Positions 1-7,281 of a stretch of 11,861 nt of DNA are shown one piece after another; positions within the stretch are counted from its first letter, which is position 1, and the number at the start of each line of letters is the position of its first letter. The DNA lies in NCBI GenBank assembly GCA_029861795.1, contig JAOTYS010000104.1:1-11861 (forward strand), in the 5' to 3' direction. Position numbers and translations under genes: made by a program. The notes beneath the pieces were generated by a model. The model was given only the letters and a program-made list of their open reading frames with translations. It searched no databases and had not been told where the DNA came from. The DNA is from Gammaproteobacteria bacterium. Lineage in GTDB: Bacteria > Pseudomonadota > Gammaproteobacteria > Arenicellales > JAOTYS01.

Positions 1-110
1 GCGGCGTGATCCTGCCGGGCCACGGCGGTGTTCTGGATCGTGCGGACAGTATCTCTGCGGCAGCCCCGGCGTTTGCTCTCGGCTGGGTGGCAATGCAGCA
101 AACAACGTAG
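1..110 (+). CDS. cdsA: CdsA, phosphatidate cytidylyltransferase (3' end only)
   Basis: This is the last 35 codons of an open frame that enters from the left edge (first whole codon at 3) and stops with TAG at 108-110. The peptide contains PGHGGVLDRADS, the core of the CdsA family signature (HGGxxDRxD), followed by a short hydrophobic C-terminal tail. CdsA is an inner-membrane enzyme that makes CDP-diacylglycerol from CTP and phosphatidate, the precursor of all phospholipids. Position just before dxr is where cdsA lies in gammaproteobacterial genomes. The residue between R and D of the motif is Ala, where Ile, Leu or another larger residue is more usual. Only the C-terminus is visible, so nothing can be said of the catalytic core or start. 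Confidence 0.93.
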   Translation, partial: GVILPGHGGVLDRADSISAAAPAFALGWVAMQQTT

Positions 111-131
111 AGATCGGTAGTGGTTGTGCCG

Positions 132-175
132 CGACGGATTGATAACACGATTGTGGGAATGGCCCGAATCCGTTG
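132..175 (+). other. Potential long-stem hairpin upstream of dxr
   Basis: Bases 132-140 can pair with 167-175 as a 9-bp stem including one G-U pair; seven consecutive Watson-Crick pairs join ACGGATT (134-140) and AATCCGT (167-173). The 26-base loop contains a GGG/CCC mini-stem. The right arm overlaps the palindrome TTGGAC-G-GTCCAA (173-185). There is no U-run after it, so it does not look like an intrinsic terminator. It could be a leader RNA structure or an operator, or chance. Confidence 0.25.
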
Positions 176-287
176 GACGGTCCAAAAAGAGTTTGACGGC
201 GTTCAACAGTGGGATTTCACATATATTCCATCAATGCTCATTAGCTTAGGTGATGTGCACTGTTCGCCGCTGTTTCATCATGGGGAA

Positions 288-303
288 TGGATCGGCGGAT
301 CCA
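288..303 (+). other. Perfect 6-bp hairpin just before dxr RBS
   Basis: TGGATC (288-293) and GATCCA (298-303) form a perfect 6-bp stem with a GGCG tetraloop. The hairpin ends 10 bases before the dxr Shine-Dalgarno site, close enough to affect ribosome access if it forms in RNA. It has no U-tract, so it is not a terminator. Confidence 0.3.
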
Positions 304-313
304 ATAGCTACGG

Positions 314-320
314 GGAAGGA
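314..320 (+). promoter_or_regulatory. Shine-Dalgarno site of dxr
   Basis: GGAAGGA lies 8 bases before the ATG at 329. It overlaps the alternative in-frame ATG at 320, which therefore has no site of its own. This decides the start at 329. Confidence 0.75.
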
Positions 321-328
321 TGGTAGTA

Positions 329-1552
329 ATGCAGTGCGTTACAGTACTCGGATCTACCGGAACCATTGGTCACAACGCCCTGGACGTGTTGGCGCGTCAC
401 CCTGATCGCTTCAGCGTCCATGCACTCACAGCCTACTCAAACGCAACAGGGCTACTCAAACAGTGCCAACAACATAATCCAAAAGTAGCTGTTCTAGTTG
501 ATGAAGTGGCCGCTGAACAGTTCAAGCAACTTGCTCGTAAAAATCGACTGACAATTTCGGTCCTCCAAGGTGAGGAGGGACTCGCGCAGGTCTCAAGCGC
601 CGAGGGTGTCGATACAGTAATGGCCGGAATCGTAGGGGCGGCGGGATTGCTACCGACCCTAGCGGCAGTGCGGGCAGGTAAGCGGGTGCTGGTCGCAAAC
701 AAGGAACCTCTAGTGATGTTGGGTGGCATTCTTGTGAATGAAGCCGCACGTTTTGGAGCGGTATTGGTTCCAATCGACAGTGAACACAATGCCATTTTCC
801 AGTGCATGCCTAGAACGTTAAATGACACTTCTAAATGTATCGAGGAACTGGGTATCCAACGACTACTGTTGACCGGATCTGGCGGCCCGTTTCGCGGTAC
901 CGATCCACAGCTACTTGAAGACGTTACCCCGGAGCAAGCTTGTGCCCATCCCAACTGGGTGATGGGTAGAAAGATTTCCGTGGATTCCGCCACAATGATG
1001 AACAAAGGGTTAGAGATTATTGAGGCATGTTGGTTGTTTAACGCGACACCAGATCAGATACAGGTGGTGGTTCATCCACAGAGTGTGATTCATTCGATGG
1101 TGGAGTATATCGATGGATCAGTGCTAGCTCATTTAGGCGCGGCGGACATGAGAATTCCCATTGCCCACGGCCTTGCGTGGCCGCAAAGGTTACACTCCGG
1201 TGTGGCAGCATTGGATCTGTTTGCAGTGAGTCGTCTGGATTTTGAACCTCCCGACCCCGCCCGTTTCCCCTGTCTCAGCCTGGCGCACCAAAGCGCGCGT
1301 ATCGGTGGCACCAGCCCCGCTATACTAAATGCGGCCAACGAGGAGGCAGTTCAGGCCTTCCTTGACCTCACTATCCGTTTCACCGACATTCCTAAGATTA
1401 TCGAGCAAGCCCTTGCAACAGTTAATGTTAGCGAAGACCAGGATCTGAATACTGTGCTGCAGGCAGATCAACTGGCGAGGGAGGCCGCCCAAGCGGCTAT
1501 ATACAAGTGTGCGAGTGGTGCTCGCTATACCCGCGCGACGGCGAAGCGGTAA
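329..1552 (+). CDS. dxr: 1-deoxy-D-xylulose 5-phosphate reductoisomerase (Dxr/IspC)
   Basis: Cytoplasmic NADPH- and metal-dependent enzyme that converts 1-deoxyxylulose 5-phosphate to 2-C-methylerythritol 4-phosphate, the first committed step of the MEP isoprenoid pathway and the target of fosmidomycin. The protein is 407 residues from ATG 329; E. coli Dxr is 398. Visible motifs are the NADPH-binding GSTGTIG (8-14), K125-E126, the metal ligands D150 and E152 in [10 protein letters not shown] with substrate-binding S151, TGSGGPFR, the flexible loop HPNWVMGRK (H207, W210, M212) and [13 protein letters not shown], with S220, N225, K226 and E229 matching E. coli S222, N227, K228 and E231. The odd point is P127 in ANKEPLV, where family members usually have Ser or Ala. 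The start is set by GGAAGGA at 314-320; an in-frame ATG at 320 would add three residues and lacks a site. The rseP start follows the stop by 9 bases. Confidence 0.97.
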   Translation: MQCVTVLGSTGTIGHNALDVLARHPDRFSVHALTAYSNATGLLKQCQQHNPKVAVLVDEVAAEQFKQLARKNRLTISVLQGEEGLAQVSSAEGVDTVMAGIVGAAGLLPTLAAVRAGKRVLVANKEPLVMLGGILVNEAARFGAVLVPIDSEHNAIFQCMPRTLNDTSKCIEELGIQRLLLTGSGGPFRGTDPQLLEDVTPEQACAHPNWVMGRKISVDSATMMNKGLEIIEACWLFNATPDQIQVVVHPQSVIHSMVEYIDGSVLAHLGAADMRIPIAHGLAWPQRLHSGVAALDLFAVSRLDFEPPDPARFPCLSLAHQSARIGGTSPAILNAANEEAVQAFLDLTIRFTDIPKIIEQALATVNVSEDQDLNTVLQADQLAREAAQAAIYKCASGARYTRATAKR

Positions 1553-1561
1553 CTGAGCAAT

Positions 1562-2929
1562 ATGAGCGAATTTCTATACAGTCTTTTCGGTTTTATCGTC
1601 GCGCTGGGAATTCTGGTCACTGTCCACGAATTTGGTCATTTCTGGGTGGCTCGGAGACTCGGAGTCAAAGTCTTGAGATTCTCCATTGGGTTTGGTGCTC
1701 CAATTTGGAGCCGACGCGCGGGTCTGGATGACACTGAGTATGTGGTCGCCGCGATCCCGCTTGGTGGCTATGTGAAAATGCTTGACGAAAATGAAGGTGA
1801 GGTGGACCCCGCCGACCTCCATCGCGCCTTTAACCGCAAACCCCTGATCAGTCGCAGCGCAATAGTCTTAGCAGGACCGGCGTTCAATTTCCTATTCGCG
1901 GTATTTGCATACTGGATGATCTCAGTGATCGGAGTGGAGGGAGTTCGACCGATCGTCGGCAAAGTAGTGGACGACTCCATAGCAGCAGACAGCGGTTTTA
2001 GGGCGGGGGACGAAATCACCCGGATTAACGGGCGGGCGAATCGAAGCTGGGATGAACACCGGTTGTACTTATTCTACAAAGCGTTACAGGGTGAGGTGGT
2101 GTTGGTGGATGTCCGCGATTCATTAGGAACTACACGAGCGTTAGAGTTGGATTTGACTAGGTTGGGAATTGACGCCGTGGACGCGGGCATCTTAGAAAAC
2201 GGCTTAGGGCTAATCGGGTACCTGCCCAGTGTCACCCTTGTTCTAGACCAGGTGGTCGAAGAATCTCCGGCTGCGCGTGCGGGACTGCGTCCGGGTGACC
2301 GTATCATCGAAGTCGACGGTAAAGCTGTCCATTCTTGGGAACAAGATGTGGTGACCCAAGTTCGGGCTAAACCGGATAAACCCATGCAGTTTTTGGTGGA
2401 GCGCTCCGGGCAGGAACTGGTACTGGAGGTCACGCCTGGCACAGTTACAGTTGGAGAGAATGTAGTTGGTCAAATCGGCGTGGCACCCACTATACAACCT
2501 TTTCCGGACGATATGAGGGTTACGTTGAAATCGAATCCATTAATAGCGCTGGGGAAGGGGATTGAAAGTACCTGGATCATGTCCGCGCTGACAGTCAGGA
2601 TGCTGTGGAAAATGGTGCAATTGGAGGTGTCGACGAAGAATATAAGCGGCCCGATTACTATCGCTCAATACGCAGGGCAGTATGTGCGCGTAGGGATGGA
2701 CGGTTTTCTCCTATTCCTCGCGGTCGTCAGCATCAGTCTTGGAATACTGAACTTACTTCCCATTCCGATCCTAGACGGAGGGCACTTGCTGTACTACGCC
2801 ATCGAGGCAGTTACTGGTGGTCCGGTTTCGAAACAAGTAATGCTTTGGGGCCAACAAGTAGGCATCGTCATGTTGTTCGGACTTATGAGTCTCGCTTTCT
2901 ATAATGATATAGTCCGGCTATTACAATAG
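1562..2929 (+). CDS. rseP: RseP, site-2 intramembrane zinc metalloprotease
   Basis: Inner-membrane S2P-family protease. In E. coli it makes the second cut in anti-sigma factor RseA, releasing sigma-E after outer-membrane protein stress, and also clears signal-peptide remnants. The 455-residue length matches E. coli RseP (450). In order: first membrane segment with the zinc motif HEFGH (H22, E23, H26, the same numbers as E. coli); the GGYVKM membrane loop (68-73); GPAFNF (105-110) with the second membrane segment; PDZ1 beginning around residue 130, with its GFRAGDEI loop (145-152); PDZ2 with GLRPGDRI (241-248); the third membrane segment with NLLPIPILDGG (397-407, zinc ligand D405); and a C-terminal membrane segment. 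All catalytic residues are present. The start ATG lies 9 bases after the dxr stop with only a weak GAG upstream, so translation is probably coupled to dxr. Confidence 0.97.
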   Translation: MSEFLYSLFGFIVALGILVTVHEFGHFWVARRLGVKVLRFSIGFGAPIWSRRAGLDDTEYVVAAIPLGGYVKMLDENEGEVDPADLHRAFNRKPLISRSAIVLAGPAFNFLFAVFAYWMISVIGVEGVRPIVGKVVDDSIAADSGFRAGDEITRINGRANRSWDEHRLYLFYKALQGEVVLVDVRDSLGTTRALELDLTRLGIDAVDAGILENGLGLIGYLPSVTLVLDQVVEESPAARAGLRPGDRIIEVDGKAVHSWEQDVVTQVRAKPDKPMQFLVERSGQELVLEVTPGTVTVGENVVGQIGVAPTIQPFPDDMRVTLKSNPLIALGKGIESTWIMSALTVRMLWKMVQLEVSTKNISGPITIAQYAGQYVRVGMDGFLLFLAVVSISLGILNLLPIPILDGGHLLYYAIEAVTGGPVSKQVMLWGQQVGIVMLFGLMSLAFYNDIVRLLQ

Positions 2930-2980
2930 AGCGCGTCAGAGCACAGCCTCCTTGGGTTACTCTCCGCCTGATTGACAATA

Positions 2981-5266
2981 ATGAGAAAAAAATTACTACC
3001 ATTCCTGGTACTTCTATTGGTGAGCTTCCGATGTTTTGCCCTTGAACCCTTCGAGATATCCGATATTCGCGTGGAAGGTCTACAACGGGTCTCGGCCGGT
3101 ACAGTCTTCAACTACCTTCCCTTGAAACGAGGCGATCTGATAGATGAGGAGGCTGCGCGGGATGCGATCCGGGCACTATTCAATACTGGATTCTTCAAAG
3201 ATGTCCAGCTTGAGCAAGACGGAACCGTGTTGGTTGTGGTTGTTACTGAAAGACCTTCCATCGGTGAGATAGTTATCAGCGGAAATACGCAATTCGATGA
3301 CGACGAGTTACGCGACGCCATGGGTCAAAGCGGCCTAGTCGAGGGTCGCGTATTCGTCACTTCGGCACTTGATAGCGTAATAGAGGAAATCAAAAACCAG
3401 TACTTCAGCCAAGGCCGATATGGGGCGACAGTGGAATCCGATGTCACGCCGTTGGATCGAAACCGTGTTGCCATAAGTATTGTAATCCGTGAAGGCGAGA
3501 TCGCAAAGATCAAACGAATCAGGGTTATTGGTAACGAGGCCTATCAGGATAAACAACTGCTGAAACGATTCGATCTCTCTACCCGTAAGAAGTACATATT
3601 CTTTGGTAGAAGAGACCGTTACTCCAAACAAAAGCTGTCCGGAGATCTCGAATCCCTGCGGAGCTTTTACCAAGACAACGGTTTTCTCGACTTCGACATA
3701 GATTCCACTCAGGTTTCAATTACCCCAGACAAGAAGGACATTTATATCACCCTCAGTATTAGCGAAGGTGAGAAGTATGTGGTCTCCGGATATCAGCTCG
3801 GTGGGAATTTGATTTTTCCTGAAGAGCAATTGCTGTCCGCAATCACCTTTGAACCAGGTTCAGTCTATTCAAGAAAAGAAGTCAACGCGAGCAGAAAAAC
3901 TATTGAGGACATGTTGGCAAACGACGGATACGCCTTCGCCAACGTTAATGCGATACCAGAAATCGATGAGGAGAATAGCACAGTCACGTTTACATTTTTT
4001 GTCGATCCGGGACGACGGGTTTACATACGACGTATCAATATCTCGGGAAATGAGACCACCCAGGATGAAGTGATTCGCCGTGAGTTACGGCAGCTTGAGG
4101 GTGGATGGTTCTCCGCCGAAAAGGTGCAGCGTTCAAGGATTCGGTTACAACGACTGGGGTTCTTTGAGGATGTCAGCATCGAGACCCCAGGAGTTCCTGG
4201 CAGCCCGGACCAGGTCGACCTCGATATTGTAGTCACGGAGCGGGCGACAGGCAGCTTTCTTTTTGGAATCGGCTTTTCCGATGAAGATGGAATTCTACTC
4301 AATGCTAGTGTTTCGCAGGAAAATCTTTTTGGTACGGGAAAGGAAGTAAATCTCTCTGTCGAAACTTCAGACGTCGTCAATACCATTGATTTTCTCTATT
4401 TGAACCCGTACTACACTATTCATGGCATTAGCCGAGGCTTTAATGTGTTCGCAAGGGAGGTGGATGCGGGAGCGGCCGACACAGCGGATTACATTTCAGA
4501 CACCTTTGGCGGTGGTATTAACTATGGAATACCACTAAGTGAATTTAACTCACTTAGGTTGGGTGTTGGAGTTGAGCGAGTGGATTTAACGGCAACAAGC
4601 GAAACGCCACCGGAGTTTATCGCCTTTATTGATCAAAATCCTTCCAATGATCTGCTGGGAATTACTGCAAGCGTTGCCCATGACACTAGGGACAGTATCA
4701 TATACCCTACACGTGGTGCTCTCCAAAGATTCAATTTCGAGACCACCGTACCAGGCAGCGATCTTGAGTTCTTTAAGCTCAGCTACCGATCAACCTGGTA
4801 TAAGCCTATGACCGAAAATTTAGTGTTCAAGGCATCGGGCGAAATAGGTTTCGGTGACGGTTATGGAGATACAGACGCATTACCATTTTTTGAGAACTTC
4901 TTTGCAGGCGGATCCAGCACCGTGCGTGGTTACCAAGCTCGCTCATTAGGTCCCAGAGATTCCACCCTTTTTCCCGAGCCAATAGGCGGAAGCACTCGAC
5001 TGCTCACCAACATCGAATTTCTGCTGCCGTTGCTCGGATCCGCAGAGACTAAAGATAGACGGCTAGCGTTTTTCATTGACGGCGGACAGGTGTACGGTCC
5101 TGATGATAGTATCGAGCTCGGGGAGATGCGGTTTTCCGCAGGGATTGCGTTTTATTGGTTATCCGCGCTGGGGCCGATCAGCATTAGTTATGGGGAACCC
5201 CTGAACAACGAGCCGGGTGATGATATTGAAAGAATTCAATTTACTTTGGGGCAGTTATTCAGATGA
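2981..5266 (+). CDS. bamA: BamA, outer-membrane protein assembly factor
   Basis: Essential Omp85-family core of the BAM complex, which folds beta-barrel proteins into the outer membrane. From ATG 2981 the protein is 761 residues (E. coli 810). It starts with a signal peptide (basic MRKK, then a leucine-rich core, likely cut after CFA near residue 20). Five POTRA repeats run to about residue 420; the first contains DIRVEGLQRVSAG and the last ends near GVPGSPDQVD. The 16-strand barrel follows, with the loop-6 motif VRGY at 648-651 (VRGF in E. coli) preceded by FAGGSST. The loop after it is shorter than in E. coli and lacks its cysteine-containing insertion, which explains much of the length difference. 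The last residues are TLGQLFR, so an Arg follows the usual C-terminal aromatic. A TTG at 2972 would add three residues; neither start has a clear Shine-Dalgarno site, and ATG 2981 fits the signal peptide better. The stop overlaps the skp start (ATGA). Confidence 0.96.
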   Translation: MRKKLLPFLVLLLVSFRCFALEPFEISDIRVEGLQRVSAGTVFNYLPLKRGDLIDEEAARDAIRALFNTGFFKDVQLEQDGTVLVVVVTERPSIGEIVISGNTQFDDDELRDAMGQSGLVEGRVFVTSALDSVIEEIKNQYFSQGRYGATVESDVTPLDRNRVAISIVIREGEIAKIKRIRVIGNEAYQDKQLLKRFDLSTRKKYIFFGRRDRYSKQKLSGDLESLRSFYQDNGFLDFDIDSTQVSITPDKKDIYITLSISEGEKYVVSGYQLGGNLIFPEEQLLSAITFEPGSVYSRKEVNASRKTIEDMLANDGYAFANVNAIPEIDEENSTVTFTFFVDPGRRVYIRRINISGNETTQDEVIRRELRQLEGGWFSAEKVQRSRIRLQRLGFFEDVSIETPGVPGSPDQVDLDIVVTERATGSFLFGIGFSDEDGILLNASVSQENLFGTGKEVNLSVETSDVVNTIDFLYLNPYYTIHGISRGFNVFAREVDAGAADTADYISDTFGGGINYGIPLSEFNSLRLGVGVERVDLTATSETPPEFIAFIDQNPSNDLLGITASVAHDTRDSIIYPTRGALQRFNFETTVPGSDLEFFKLSYRSTWYKPMTENLVFKASGEIGFGDGYGDTDALPFFENFFAGGSSTVRGYQARSLGPRDSTLFPEPIGGSTRLLTNIEFLLPLLGSAETKDRRLAFFIDGGQVYGPDDSIELGEMRFSAGIAFYWLSALGPISISYGEPLNNEPGDDIERIQFTLGQLFR

Positions 5267-5787
5267 AGATTACATGTCGACAATCAGCTAGGCTAACTCT
5301 TCTAATTCCTATGATTGTGGGACTGCTGGCACTGCCAATTGCCACATACGGGCAGGCCTTGAAGGTCGGTTATGTGGATGCGGTTACGATACTCGACAAG
5401 GCACCACAGGCCGAAGAGGCATTAAAACAACTAGAAAACGAGTTCGGTCCAAGGGACCAAGAGCTTCGCAACATGAGGGACGATATTCAACAACTAGAAG
5501 ACAAACTCAAAAAGGACTCCTTGGTGATGTCGGATGCGGATAGGCGCGACAGTGAAAGAGAAGTCCGTGATCTCAAAAGGGAGTTCCAACGCTCAAATCA
5601 AGAGTTTCGAGAGGACTATAATCTAAGACGTAATGAGGAATTAGCTAAGATTCAGCGCAGGGTTACCGAGATAATACTTGAAATAGCGAAGTCAGAAAAC
5701 TACGACCTGATTTTGCAGGATTCAGTGTACGTCAGCGAGAAACTCGACATTACCCAACGGGTTTTGGACAGACTTTCTGAGAAATAG
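5263..5787 (+). CDS. skp: Skp/OmpH-family periplasmic chaperone
   Basis: Periplasmic trimeric chaperone that holds unfolded outer-membrane proteins on their way to BamA. The 174-residue protein (E. coli Skp 161) has a long signal peptide: basic [10 protein letters not shown], a hydrophobic core to about residue 28, and probable cleavage after GQA (30-32). The mature part starts LKVGYVD, the typical first beta strand of the family. It is followed by a highly charged helical region of about 95 residues, rich in Glu, Lys, Arg and Gln, which fits the coiled-coil tentacles. It closes with [18 protein letters not shown], the typical C-terminal strands. The ATG overlaps the bamA stop by four bases, suggesting translational coupling, in keeping with its role beside BamA. 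Confidence 0.93.
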   Translation: MKITCRQSARLTLLIPMIVGLLALPIATYGQALKVGYVDAVTILDKAPQAEEALKQLENEFGPRDQELRNMRDDIQQLEDKLKKDSLVMSDADRRDSEREVRDLKREFQRSNQEFREDYNLRRNEELAKIQRRVTEIILEIAKSENYDLILQDSVYVSEKLDITQRVLDRLSEK

Positions 5788-5801
5788 TCCGAGTTGGCGC
5801 A

Positions 5802-6842
5802 ATGCCTTACACGCTTGATGATTTGGCACGGAGGTTCAATGCGCGTGTGGAGGGTGATGTAAGTCAGATCATTGAAGGCGTGGGGAGTCTGAGGAACGCC
5901 GGCCAAACGGATATTTCGTTTTATACATCACCACGTCATCAGGCGCAGCTTGCTTACACGAATGCCGCGGCCGTTATCCTGAGAGAAAAAGATCTCCATG
6001 TTTTTTCTGGGAATCGTCTGCTGGTATCGGACCCGCTTAGTTGCTTCGCCAAAATTGCGACCCTATTGAATCCGAAGGGGTCCACTGTAGCGGGGATTCA
6101 TCCTAGTGCTGTTGTTGACCAAACTGCAAAGATTTGCGCTTCGGCCAGCATTGGTGCGAATTCATTCATAGGCCCCAATGTGTTGATTGGGGAGCGGGTA
6201 GAAATCGGACCAAACTGTAACCTTATAGAAGACGTATCGATCGGTGACGACAGTCATCTTGCGTGTATGGTCACCGTGTATTCAGGATCCCAGGTCGGTG
6301 CCCGTTGCACCGTTCATGCGGGCGCAGTGATTGGTGCGGACGGATTCGGGTTGGTGAATGACGATGGAAAGTGGCTTAAGGTACCACAGCTTGGGCGGGT
6401 GCGGGTCGGTGATGACGTAGACATCGGCGCCAATACTTGTATTGATCGCGGAGCTCTCGATGACACAGTAATCGGGGACGGAGTCAAACTCGATAATCAG
6501 ATTCAAATTGGACATAACGTCACCGTGGGCGATCATACCGTCATGGCTGGCTGCGTCGGTGTCGCGGGGAGCGTGACTATAGGAAAACGCTGCATGCTCG
6601 GTGGTCGAGTCTCAATTTTTGGTCATTTGGAAATCACAGATGATGTCATAGTGACGGCGACTAGTGTGGTCACCCGTTCGTTGCACACTGCGGGGACTTA
6701 TTCTTCAGTTATTCCAACGCAGCAGAGTGAGAAGTGGCAGCGAAATGTAGCGCGTTTACATCGATTGGATAAATTATACCGTCGCGTAATGAAAATCGAT
6801 GAGCAAGTGGCTCTTTTGGTAAAAGGAGAAGAACTTGGATAG
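5802..6842 (+). CDS. lpxD: LpxD, UDP-3-O-(3-hydroxyacyl)glucosamine N-acyltransferase
   Basis: Cytoplasmic acyltransferase for the third step of lipid A synthesis: it transfers a 3-hydroxyacyl chain from ACP to the 2-amino group of UDP-3-O-acylglucosamine. The 346-residue protein (E. coli 341) has the N-terminal uridine-binding domain (about 1-100, with [14 protein letters not shown]), then a left-handed beta helix built of hexapeptide repeats such as [12 protein letters not shown] and IGERVE (about 105-290), and a C-terminal helical tail. The catalytic base is H238 in QIGHNV (E. coli H239), and the second conserved His is H275 in IFGHLEI (E. coli H276). The ATG lies 14 bases after the skp stop without a strong Shine-Dalgarno site. 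Its 3' end encodes the ribosome binding site of fabZ and overlaps that gene by 8 bases. Confidence 0.96.
   Translation: MPYTLDDLARRFNARVEGDVSQIIEGVGSLRNAGQTDISFYTSPRHQAQLAYTNAAAVILREKDLHVFSGNRLLVSDPLSCFAKIATLLNPKGSTVAGIHPSAVVDQTAKICASASIGANSFIGPNVLIGERVEIGPNCNLIEDVSIGDDSHLACMVTVYSGSQVGARCTVHAGAVIGADGFGLVNDDGKWLKVPQLGRVRVGDDVDIGANTCIDRGALDDTVIGDGVKLDNQIQIGHNVTVGDHTVMAGCVGVAGSVTIGKRCMLGGRVSIFGHLEITDDVIVTATSVVTRSLHTAGTYSSVIPTQQSEKWQRNVARLHRLDKLYRRVMKIDEQVALLVKGEELG
6823..6828 (+). promoter_or_regulatory. Shine-Dalgarno site deciding the fabZ TTG start
   Basis: AAGGAG sits 6 bases before TTG 6835, inside the lpxD coding region. No ATG or GTG gives a plausible FabZ N-terminus, so this site supports the TTG start. 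Confidence 0.75.
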
Positions 6843-7281
6843 CTTCGACATCAATAGGATTCTAGAGTACCTTCCGCACCGATATCCATTCCTGCTCGTC
6901 GACAGAATCATCGAATACGACTCTGAGAATTCGCTGGTTGCGCGAAAGAACGTCACCATTAACGAGCCCTATTTCCAAGGCCACTTTCCCCATAGACCGG
7001 TTATGCCAGGTGTGCTCATAATTGAGGCCATGGCGCAGGCCTGTGCCATCCTCGCGTCGCTCAGCGTCGACGCTCGTGTGAGTGCTAAACGAATTTATTA
7101 CTTTCTGGGCGTGGACAAGGCTCGGTTCAAAAGACCCGTGGAGCCCGGCGACTGCCTTGAGATCCATGTGGCAACGCTGAGAAAAATTAAGGGAGTATGG
7201 CGGTGTGAGGGGAAAGCGTATGTCGATGAAAAGCTATGTAGCAGCGCTGAGCTCATGTTTACGCACAAGGATTTGGAGTGA
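6835..7281 (+). CDS. fabZ: FabZ, 3-hydroxyacyl-ACP dehydratase
   Basis: Cytoplasmic hot-dog-fold dehydratase that removes water from 3-hydroxyacyl-ACP to give trans-2-enoyl-ACP in type II fatty-acid synthesis. It uses the same 3-hydroxyacyl-ACP pool as LpxA and LpxD, which explains its place between their genes. The 148-residue protein has the family opening [16 protein letters not shown], then [18 protein letters not shown] with catalytic H50 (E. coli H54), then IIEAMAQ with catalytic E64 (E. coli E68), and later [17 protein letters not shown]. The start codon is TTG, read as Met, with AAGGAG 6 bases upstream; it overlaps the lpxD stop by 8 bases. The stop overlaps the lpxA GTG start. FabA is less likely, given the [12 protein letters not shown] opening and the lipid A gene context. 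Confidence 0.95.
   Translation: MDSFDINRILEYLPHRYPFLLVDRIIEYDSENSLVARKNVTINEPYFQGHFPHRPVMPGVLIIEAMAQACAILASLSVDARVSAKRIYYFLGVDKARFKRPVEPGDCLEIHVATLRKIKGVWRCEGKAYVDEKLCSSAELMFTHKDLE
7267..7271 (+). promoter_or_regulatory. Shine-Dalgarno site deciding the lpxA GTG start
   Basis: AAGGA lies 6 bases before GTG 7278, within the last codons of fabZ. The GTG start gives [10 protein letters not shown], which matches the family N-terminus (E. coli MIDKSAFVHP). Confidence 0.7.

Larger units (their letters stand above)
111..328 (+). other. cdsA-dxr spacer, possibly a structured leader
   Basis: This stretch of 218 bases separates cdsA from dxr, which are usually close together in this cluster. It holds two potential hairpins (132-175 and 288-303), a short palindrome at 173-185 and the dxr ribosome binding site. 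One frame stays open from GTG 120 to TAG 326 (68 codons), but it has no Shine-Dalgarno site, resembles nothing I recognise and is rich in Trp, so I treat it as non-coding. No convincing promoter with correct -35/-10 spacing was seen: TTGACG at 193-198 and TATATT at 222-227 are 23 bases apart, which is too far. Confidence 0.5.

Noticed and set aside
193..227. TTGACG / TATATT promoter pair upstream of dxr
   Set aside because: The hexamers are individually good but 23 bases apart, too far for a sigma-70 promoter.
120..326. 68-codon open frame (GTG start) between cdsA and dxr
   Set aside because: No ribosome binding site, no recognisable domain, unusual Trp content, and it lies in a spacer with other explanations. 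It is mentioned only as a possibility within the spacer finding.
2748..2780. Possible sigma-E promoter for bamA in the 3' part of rseP (TGAACTT near 2748)
   Set aside because: The -10-like bases lie at the wrong distance (about 14 bases) and match poorly. No other GGAACTT-like box with correct spacing was seen, although E. coli has such a promoter in this region.
2825..2834. Perfect palindrome GTTTCGAAAC inside rseP
   Set aside because: It encodes ordinary RseP residues in a conserved region; a 10-base palindrome is expected by chance in a window of this size.
2972..2980. Alternative TTG start for bamA
   Set aside because: It adds only three residues (M-T-I) before the basic start of the signal peptide, with no Shine-Dalgarno site; ATG 2981 is simpler.
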